This document shows positions 57,359-64,000 of a DNA stretch of 64,000 nt, one piece after another. The stretch covers positions 248,001-312,000 of the forward strand of contig JACGZH010000010.1 in assembly GCA_014706385.1 (NCBI GenBank), read 5' to 3'. This DNA comes from Phaffia rhodozyma. Lineage: Eukaryota; Basidiomycota; Tremellomycetes; Cystofilobasidiales; Mrakiaceae. The translations under genes and the position numbers were made by a program. The notes under the pieces were generated by a model. The model was not told where the DNA came from. It worked only from the letters and a program-made list of their open reading frames with translations, and ran no database searches. Position 1 is the first letter of the stretch, and every line of letters starts with the position of its first letter.

Positions 57359-57944
57359 CCAAATGTGCTTTGCCGGCGATGAGAAAGCGGGAAGGTAAAA
57401 AGTGAAAAAGGAAGGACGGGCGATAAACAGAGGAGAGAGAAGGGCAGGGGCAGAGGGACTGAACGAGCGAGCGAGCGAGAAAGTATATGTTATTTTCTCT
57501 TCCTTGTAAAGAGTGATGTTCCCTTGACTATCAAGGTGACCAGGAAGTGTGTGTGAGCGAGTGTGTGCGTGTGTGCGTGTGGATGAAAAGAAAGAAGAAA
57601 AAGAAAGAGACACCGAAACCGGACGGAAGGTTGAGGTTGATGTTGAACGGGAGGGATGTTGAGCGACCGGCAGATAAGCGTCGGGGGCGAGCGTGTTACA
57701 GCCAGACTATGGAGTTCTTAGGGCCAGACTACGGAAGCACTAGAGAGATTTTGTAGTGTTTTCACGCCCCTCCTGTTCTCTCAATACAGCCCCTTCGCAC
57801 GCTCTTCACACACTCTGTACATCCTCTACACACTCCCTGCACATCCACCCTCACAGTACAACCAAGGCGCACTGTTGAACACGAAAAAAAATCCATTACA
57901 AACAACGTCCAGGGGAATCTTCTTGTCTTTTCCTTCTTGCCTCG

Positions 57945-58055
57945 CTCTGCCACGTGGGCAACGTGGCGCGTGGCGCGTGGCCGCGCAGGTTTGTCTGACG
58001 CGCTTGCGACCAGTTGCTTGACGCGTCGACAGCTGCGCAGTATGCACGTGATAAA
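57945..58055. promoter_or_regulatory. GC-rich cluster with CACGTG and ACGCGT words
   Basis: Contains CACGTG at 57951 and 58045, tandem CGTGGCG-type repeats (ACGTGGCGCGTGGCGCGTGG at 57961-57980) and GACGCGTCGAC at 58020-58030. The composition differs sharply from the surrounding sequence. It may be a regulatory element or a remnant of another insertion, immediately before the LTR-like element. Confidence 0.45.
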
Positions 58056-58075
58056 TGTGACTTTTACAGCTTTCC

Positions 58076-58522
58076 TGTCAGGGATACTGTCAGGATCCGG
58101 GTTCAGAGGGTAACGGAGAGGTTACAAGAATGTAACCTGGCAGGGAATAGGGCTGGCAAGAAGGAAGTTCAGGCTCTCTAGCTTGGTGACTGTGACGAGA
58201 GCGCAAGGCAGGGAAATCGTATGAATAAGGTTGATACAACAATGAAACAAGAGTATTAGGGAACCAAGGAATGACAAAGGATTCAGGCTTGGTAGACTAT
58301 GCTATGGGTGGCAAAGGGGGACCCGTCTTATATATCATCCTTAGACTCCAATGATTATGCATAATAGAACAGGTCATAGAAGGTGCTAGAAGCACCTGCG
58401 CTGGAAGGTCATATACCTGTATGTTGATGTAATGAGAGAGCATAAGGAATACCGAGGCAGGAGAAACAACAGAACCAAAAGAAGGTTACCCGAGGTGTAA
58501 CACTCAGGTCACGTCCCTGACA
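58076..58522. mobile_element. solo LTR-like element (447 bp)
   Basis: Starts TGTCAGGGA and ends TCCCTGACA, so the ends are perfect 9-bp inverted repeats with TG...CA termini, as in LTRs of Ty3/gypsy- or Ty1/copia-type elements. It holds internal short inverted repeats (AGGTTAC...GTAACCT at 58119-58138). A TTATATATCATCC element near 58328-58340 could be a promoter TATA. No coding frame is present and no flanking internal retroelement domain is seen. The 5-bp flanks (TTTCC and AAAAC) do not match, so no target-site duplication is evident; this suggests age or recombination. A small non-autonomous inverted-repeat element is an alternative. Confidence 0.6.
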
Positions 58523-58698
58523 AAACCCCCCTTCCGAGCCAACCTGACGTCATCCCTCCGATCGATTTACTTTCTCATTCTTCCGTTTTCGTTTTCTACT
58601 CTGTTCTTTCTCTAACTCCCTCTCTCACCTCGTCCTCGTCGTTCTCTCAATACACGCACACTCGCTCTCTCGTCCCATCACCTTTTCCACCCTCTCCT

Positions 58699-60914
58699 AT
58701 GCTACCCTCCACACCCTGGGTCGCCCTTGGGGTGTCCTCCGTGCTTGTCGGGTCAATTGCCCAGGCAAGGCCGCTCAACTCTCAGCAGTCAGCTCAAATG
58801 CCGTTCTGGTTTCAGCCCGACAAGTACAAATCATCACACCCGATGGACATCCATAACCAGATCGATCCCTTGACTCGTGAGTAGAATCTATCTCATCGCC
58901 AAATGTTTCCCTTTGGAGCTGAGCCTTTTTTCTCCTGCCTCATCTTCCCTTCTCTCGCTTTCCCCCTGTCCAGACCTCTCGGCAATCTCGCCGTTCTTCC
59001 TGCCGGAACAGGCTGTGGCTTCGCTGCCAGAAAACTGCAACCTCACAAGAGCAGCCTTGCTTGTTAGACACTCTGCCATTCTTGCAAATGACGAAGAGTG
59101 GTCCGTCTGTTCATCTTCTCCATTTAGTAGCTCGCTCGCCGTGTCCTGATGATCTTTTCTTTTCTTCTCCTTCCTCGTTCTCTTCCTCTTCTCCTCTCAA
59201 AGGGACGAAACAATGAAGCCTTTCGTAGACAAGCTCAAAAAGATCCCAAAGAGCGAGTTTCCCCAGGATAAGTCCCACCCGTGGCACTTCTTAAACACCT
59301 GGAAGAGTCACATTTCCCGCAAAGACCTCGAGGTGCTGTCCGACCGAGGCAAGGACGATTCTTATGTCGGTCTTTTTCCTACATTCTGTAACTCCTGGCC
59401 TTGGTTGATCTAACCTCCTCTATCATTCATCACTCAGGCATTCGGAAAGATGATCAGAAGCGCATATGGATCTTTGTTCCCCCCGGTCATCAAAAAGAAG
59501 TCGTCATCGTCATCGTCGTCCCGAAAGTCGACCCGTGTGTCTTACAAGGTGCGCCCTAGGGATACCTGTGTTCATATTGATCGTTGTTTCAATATTCCTA
59601 ATCACTTCGCTTACTCAGGTCTGGTCAGCTTCATCCGCTCGAGACATTGATACCTCAAAGTCCTACATCAGAGGCGCCTTTCCCACCATACAGAGCGGGC
59701 CGGACGGAACCGGTGATGGAGAGTAGGTCCACTCCTTACGAGCATCACTCCCTGCTCTTCCCTACCACCTTCTCAGCTGAAGAACCCAGCGTCCTGACTT
59801 TTTAACTTCTTCTTGCATCCTCTCTCCCACCACCAGACAGGTCGAGCTCATCGAAGTTCCAAATCATGAAAAGTCTTGGGAGCGCTCGCTGACACCCCAC
59901 AAGGCATGCGATGCGTTCGAAAAAGAATCCTCCAAGAAACCAGCTGAAACCTGGCTCGCGGTGTACGCAGCAAAGACTAGAGCTCGACTGAGTGATGATA
60001 GGCTGTTGGGTGAGAAACTTGCCGGTAGATTCGTCGATATGGACATTCTCGCTATGCAGATGCTCTGCGGGTACCAGACCATTGGCCAGGGGGATTCCCC
60101 CCTGTGCAAAGTGTTCACAGACGAAGAGTGGCTCGCCGTGGAGTATTACTTTGACATCCGATACCACTACATGATTGTGAGTGCATATTTTCATATGTTT
60201 TTAGAGAGAACCAACTAGTGTTCTCTCATGTACACCTATCTTTTGACTCGTCAATGTCTCTGAACTATCTCCCTCGTCTCTATTCTTCAGGGTTACGGAA
60301 ACTCACTCTCGCCTTACCTTGGTCGACCTTGGGTCCGGACGGCCGCTCATCTACTCGCCGGCGAGGAATCCCACCTGACGGCCGAGGCCGACTCGGTCTA
60401 CATCACCTCCCCTCGTTCGCTATCGACTTCCAATTTGAAAAGGCCGAAGACTCGGCCACTCCCTATACCAAAGCTACCTCCGAATGAGACCCATACTCAA
60501 CTTCTCCACCCGTTCTTTACTCATAGAGAATCCCCAGGGTTCGCGTCCGTGTTCTTGAACCTCTACAACCGAACAGAAGCTCAAGGTGGAATCGGTCAGA
60601 GCGCGGGAATCGATCCTCCTTTGGATAGGATCCCAGAGGACAGACAGTGGATGACAAGCCATCTCGTTCCTTTCCTTGGACATATCGCTCTCGAACAATT
60701 CGAGTACATCCCTCCCAAAGGTACCGACGCCAACGATTTGGTCAAGAAGAAAGAAAAGTTTGTGAGATGTGTCGTCAACGGGAAAGTAGAGATCATGGGT
60801 GGCTGCCAGGACGGTATAGAGGAAAGCTGCAAGTGGGAAACGTTCATCAATTGGGTGGACGAACGGGCCGCTAGGTGGGGAACCTGGGAGGAGGTCTGTA
60901 AGGCTAAGGCTTGA
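58699..60914 (+). CDS. secreted histidine-acid-phosphatase-like protein
   Basis: Member of the histidine phosphatase superfamily branch 2 (phytase/acid phosphatase). ATG at 58699; MLPSTPWVALGVSSVLVGSI followed by AQARPL resembles a signal peptide with a cleavage site near residue 22-25. Exon 2 gives LSAISPFFLPEQAVASLPEN and CNLTRAALLVRHSAILANDEEW; the catalytic RH is present but the usual RHGxRxP reads RHSAILA. Later blocks include KSHISRKDLEVLSDRGKDD, AFGKMIRSAYGSLFP, VWSASSARDIDTSKSYIRGA, VDMDILAMQMLCGYQTIGQ, GYGNSLSPYLGRPWVRTAAHLL and FFTHRESPGFASVFL in place of the typical HD motif; the C-terminus is rich in Cys (GGCQDGIEESCKWE). It could be an acid phosphatase, phytase or inositol-phosphate phosphatase, or have lost activity. 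Seven introns, stop at 60914. Confidence 0.78.
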
Positions 60915-61797
60915 GTGAGGGACTAAGGTCGTGCGTGCTGGTTTCCTATTCCCAGACATCATCATCATCGTTTATTTTCCTTTCTTTTTTTTTTCTTTCT
61001 TCATTCACTCGCTGTATACATCACATTCCCTTGTGTAGTTTATATTTTCTACTCTAGGAATCTTTTTTTATTTCCTATGTTGCATAGTAATCTAGAACAT
61101 CGGTATATTTCCTTTTCAAACCCTTCACATCTTGTCTCATCTCGTTCTGTTGTTTTTAGTGCCCTGTGGGTTCGTGCTTTGTACTTTGTGCTTCTCGTGA
61201 TCAACAGATAGAATAGATCAAAATCGATACATGAGAATCCAGATCAGGCGAAAGCACTGATGCTGGAACAGAACACATCTTTCTGATCGTTTCTTTTCTT
61301 TCTCTCTGAGCGACGACAAACAGTGGTCGACGATTGATGATTCAAATAAACTTGAAAGAAGAGACAGTTGGGAGAAATGCATTGTTGTATACACAGTTTG
61401 TTGAAGACTAGATCTCAGGATGTTCTTCATCCTGAGTTTATGCGAATGATCAAACAACCAGATAAATAAAAGTTCAAAAGTAGAATGAAGAATAAAGAGA
61501 ACGAATACAAAGGAAAGAAGAAGAGAGAGAGGAAGAAAGGAATAGTAGGGATAAGATCCAGAGATAGAATAGAAGCTCAAACAGGGCATACAAAAGATCC
61601 ACCCAAAAGAATGAAAGGAAATGAAGAGTCGATCAAAGAAAAACACGGCCTATCGCTTCTCGTCAGCGATCGTATCGAACCGAGGGAGACCGTCTTTCTC
61701 GAGCTCGGCCACTGGAAGTGGATACATCATTCGTCTACTTAGTTTCCACATCTTTAGAAGAGGAGAAGAAGAAGAAGAAAGAACATCCAGAATCTAG
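60915..61797. other. convergent 3' intergenic region with a 9-bp hairpin
   Basis: About 880 bp between the phosphatase (+) and the ENA-type ATPase (-). T-rich sequence follows the phosphatase stop, as expected for polyadenylation signals. CTCAGGATG (61414-61422) and CATCCTGAG (61428-61436) form a perfect 9-bp inverted repeat with a TTCTT loop. The AT-rich minus-strand frame 61218-61646 is not convincing as a gene. Confidence 0.5.
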
Positions 61798-64000
61798 TCA
61801 GCCTTCCTTTTCCTTCATTCCCTGCCAGCGGATGTTGGGTTGGATGAGTGAGACACAAAAAGAAGAAAGACAAACCTCGGTAGCAAGCAAGTAGACCACT
61901 AGCGCGCCGAACACGATTCCCCACTCCCATCCCATTCCAACACTATTGAGACCATCCATACGTGCCCCAAAATTGAACCGTCAGCTATCATGTCTCTGAT
62001 AAAATTTGAGGGAAAGACTCTCCAGGAGGGAGGAGGAGAAGAGGTGCATACTCACATCTGGAAAACGTAATCGTTGATGACTGGGATGTAGACGATTGGG
62101 AAAACGACGAGACTGCAGATTCCGACCGACCAGAGCAGGATCTTGTTATCCGTCAGCTTCATCTGGAAGATACTCTTCTCGAGTGATTTGCACTCTAGCG
62201 AATGAACCATCGCAAGCAGCATCAACGTCGAAAACGCGGCGGACCGTCCGTGGAAGATGTTTTGACATTGAGAAGCGTTGTAATGCCCATCGTTACATTC
62301 CAGACCGATCTGCCCTTTCCCGCCGTTAAGGACGGTACCCCAAACGACGATCACAAAGTTTACGATCGTTAGACCTCCGATAAGGAAGCCATAGAAGAAC
62401 AAGTCGAGCCACCAGAAGGTCGTAAATATCGTTCGGAAATCCCCTGGGTTTCGAAGCATTGCATCCTTCGCGGCTAGTGATTTGGAAGGAGGGAAGTGAT
62501 TAAGGAAGCGGTCGGTCAATAACGAATACAGACTAGGGAGACGATCAAAAGAAAAAGAAAGAAAAAAGCTACATACTAGGCTCAAGACCAAGTGCTAAAG
62601 CAGGCGGACCGGCACAAATTGTGTTGATAAAGAGAGCAGCAACCGGAGAAAGAGGGTACACAGAGTTTCCGGTAGGATCTTTGAAAGCAAGACCGACCAC
62701 TAAGAAACAATAAACCCTGGTGATCAGCAAACATTGATTGAACGGGTCGCCAGCTTAAAAGGAAGAGGTGCAAAATACATACAAAGGACCAAGACTTCGG
62801 CAATGTTTCCAGATAGTAAGAAGAGGAGGAACTTGGAAAGGTTCGTCAACACTCCTCGTCCCTTTCGAATAGCTCGGATGATGGTTGCTGTAGGAGCCCC
62901 AGAACAAGACAAGGGTCAGTAATTCAGCGCGCATGTATATATGAGGGGTGTCGACAACGGTTTGAGGCTTACCAAAGTTATCATCAGCGCTGTATTGATG
63001 ATAGACAAGAGTATGAAGAATGGTCAGGTGTGATTGATATAAAACTTGAATGGGACAACTAAGAAGGAATACGTACAGCACGACCTCAGCGGCTCCCTTG
63101 GCCACATCAGATCCAGCTTCTCCCATAGCGAACCCCTATGAAAGGACAAACAGGAGATTATGAGCAATCAGATATACCAAAACGAGACACGATTAAAGAC
63201 TTTTTCCTCTGAACTTACAACATCAGCTCGCTTGAGGGCAGGGCAATCGTTAACGCCTACAAGAGAAACAAGGCGGGAATGCGGGTGTTGGCTTTTGTTT
63301 GAATTGCAAGACTGAGCCAAATGACTTACCATCTCCAGTCATGATTGTCGTACACTGCATACCAAACTTGGACCGTCGGTGAATAGCCTCGACCATTCGT
63401 ACCTTTGTATCGGGAGCTATCAAGGAAAAAAAGAGTCAAGATCAGATCCAAACTCGGCAGACTGATCGGAAAGACGGCATGACTCACCGCACCGGGCGAC
63501 AACTAGAGGAAGTTCGGGCAAAGCGTCAATCTGATCTTCAGTAAGAGCATCAAACTGCTGTCCGGTCATGACGCAGTTTTGGGGTGAGGTTTCGTTCAAG
63601 ATACCGACGGCCTTGGAGATAGCGGTGGCAGTAGCAGGATGATCTCCGGTCAACATCCGAGGAGTGATCCCAGCCTTGATGGCATCCAACACGGCACCCT
63701 TAGATTGAGGTCGGGGTGGGTCGCTAAAGGCAAAAGAAAAGAAACGACGTTGATCAGAGCCAGAAATTTGGACCGTTTTTAGGAGGATAGCTAACGTACT
63801 AGATACCAGCCAGTCCAAGGAAGCAAACCCCGGTCTCCAGTTCGTCTCGGGGCATTGCCTTGATCTCGGCCTCTCGCGCAATGGGTACGAGTTTTCCAGA
63901 GAGCGCCAAGACTCGGAGTCCTTCGGCAGCAAGCTGTCATTTTCAAGTCAAACCCAAACTGGTTCAGAAGGTTGTCCAGTGAAGATTTGAGAAGCATGAG
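61798..64000 (-). CDS. ENA1: ENA-type P-type ATPase (sodium/potassium/lithium efflux), 3' part, 5' cut by window edge
   Basis: Type IID P-type ATPase of the plasma membrane that exports Na+/K+/Li+ in fungi. Only the C-terminal portion is in the window; the DKTGT phosphorylation motif lies beyond position 64000. Minus-strand exons show ETGVCFLGLAGIYDPPRPQ, GITPRMLTGDHPATATAISK, TIMTGDGVNDCPALKRADVG (hinge TGDGVND), FAMGEAGSDVAKGAAEVV, DDNFATIIRAIRKGRGVLTN, LSGNIAEVLVLVVGLAFKDP, FINTICAGPPALALGLEPA and FRTIFTTFWWLDLFFYG. TM8-10 follow with HGRSAAFSTLMLLAMVHS and FPIVYIPVINDYVFQ. The last exon pieces WEWGIVFGALVVYLLATE and GMKEKEG (or a short read-through tail) end at 61798. At least seven introns. 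Confidence 0.88.

Noticed and set aside
61218..61646. 142-codon minus-strand ORF rich in Phe and Leu
   Set aside because: AT-rich 3' region between two stops; no start context or family match.
1..64000. A new defence, CRISPR or secondary-metabolite gene cluster
   Set aside because: Neighbouring genes are unrelated housekeeping or transport functions, and no tandem spacers, biosynthetic core enzymes or phage-like genes are present.

Overview
This window is eukaryotic nuclear DNA, almost certainly from a basidiomycete fungus, most plausibly a yeast-like tremellomycete of the Cystofilobasidiales type (Phaffia/Mrakia-like; the lineage is an inference). The grounds are the dense protein-coding content, genes broken by many short GT-AG introns (commonly 50-120 nt, several to more than ten per gene), and a set of conserved fungal proteins. 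I saw no tRNA, rRNA, CRISPR array or bacterial feature. Because of the introns, the CDS entries give gene spans from start codon to stop codon; individual exons are mentioned where I could join them by reading frame.

Layout. 0-3.6 kb: a mitochondrial Bax-inhibitor-family membrane protein (GHITM/TMBIM5-like, +) and an RWD/DUF1115 protein (-). 3.7-12.6 kb: three tandem minus-strand genes, a PIF1-type helicase, a Dcr2-like metallophosphatase and an EAF-like elongation factor. 13.3-17.9 kb (+): a CUS2/Tat-SF1 splicing factor and TFIIE-alpha. 18.5-23.7 kb (-): an amino-acid (methionine-type) permease and the 60S export adaptor NMD3. 24.2-36.6 kb (+): the kinetochore protein Sos7, a hexose-type MFS transporter and a very large, many-exon paladin-like protein with three PTP-like phytase domains. 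36.8-40.4 kb (-): an unrecognised coiled-coil protein and the RES-complex RRM protein (Ist3/RBMX2). 40.7-47.3 kb: RAE1 (+), proteasome subunit RPN3 (-) and a divergent CFA20-domain protein (+). 48.3-53.8 kb: a TPT-family (SLC35-like) transporter (-) divergent from glycerol-3-phosphate dehydrogenase GPD1 (+). 54.6-60.9 kb: a medusa-like transcription regulator (-) and a secreted histidine-acid-phosphatase-like protein (+), separated by a solo LTR-like element. 61.8 kb to the end (-): the 3' part of an ENA-type cation-exporting P-type ATPase.

The genes do not form an obvious pathway cluster. Most are housekeeping (transcription, splicing, ribosome export, proteasome, mRNA export, kinetochore), mixed with transporters and osmotic or ion-stress functions (GPD1, ENA). 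The points most worth a second look are a cilia-associated CFA20-fold protein in an apparently non-ciliated yeast, a three-domain paladin whose middle domain has Cys replaced by Asp at the catalytic position, a solo LTR, a strong G-run, a perfect 12-bp hairpin at the end of the PIF1 coding region, and repeated use of an atypical GTTCGT 5' splice site.
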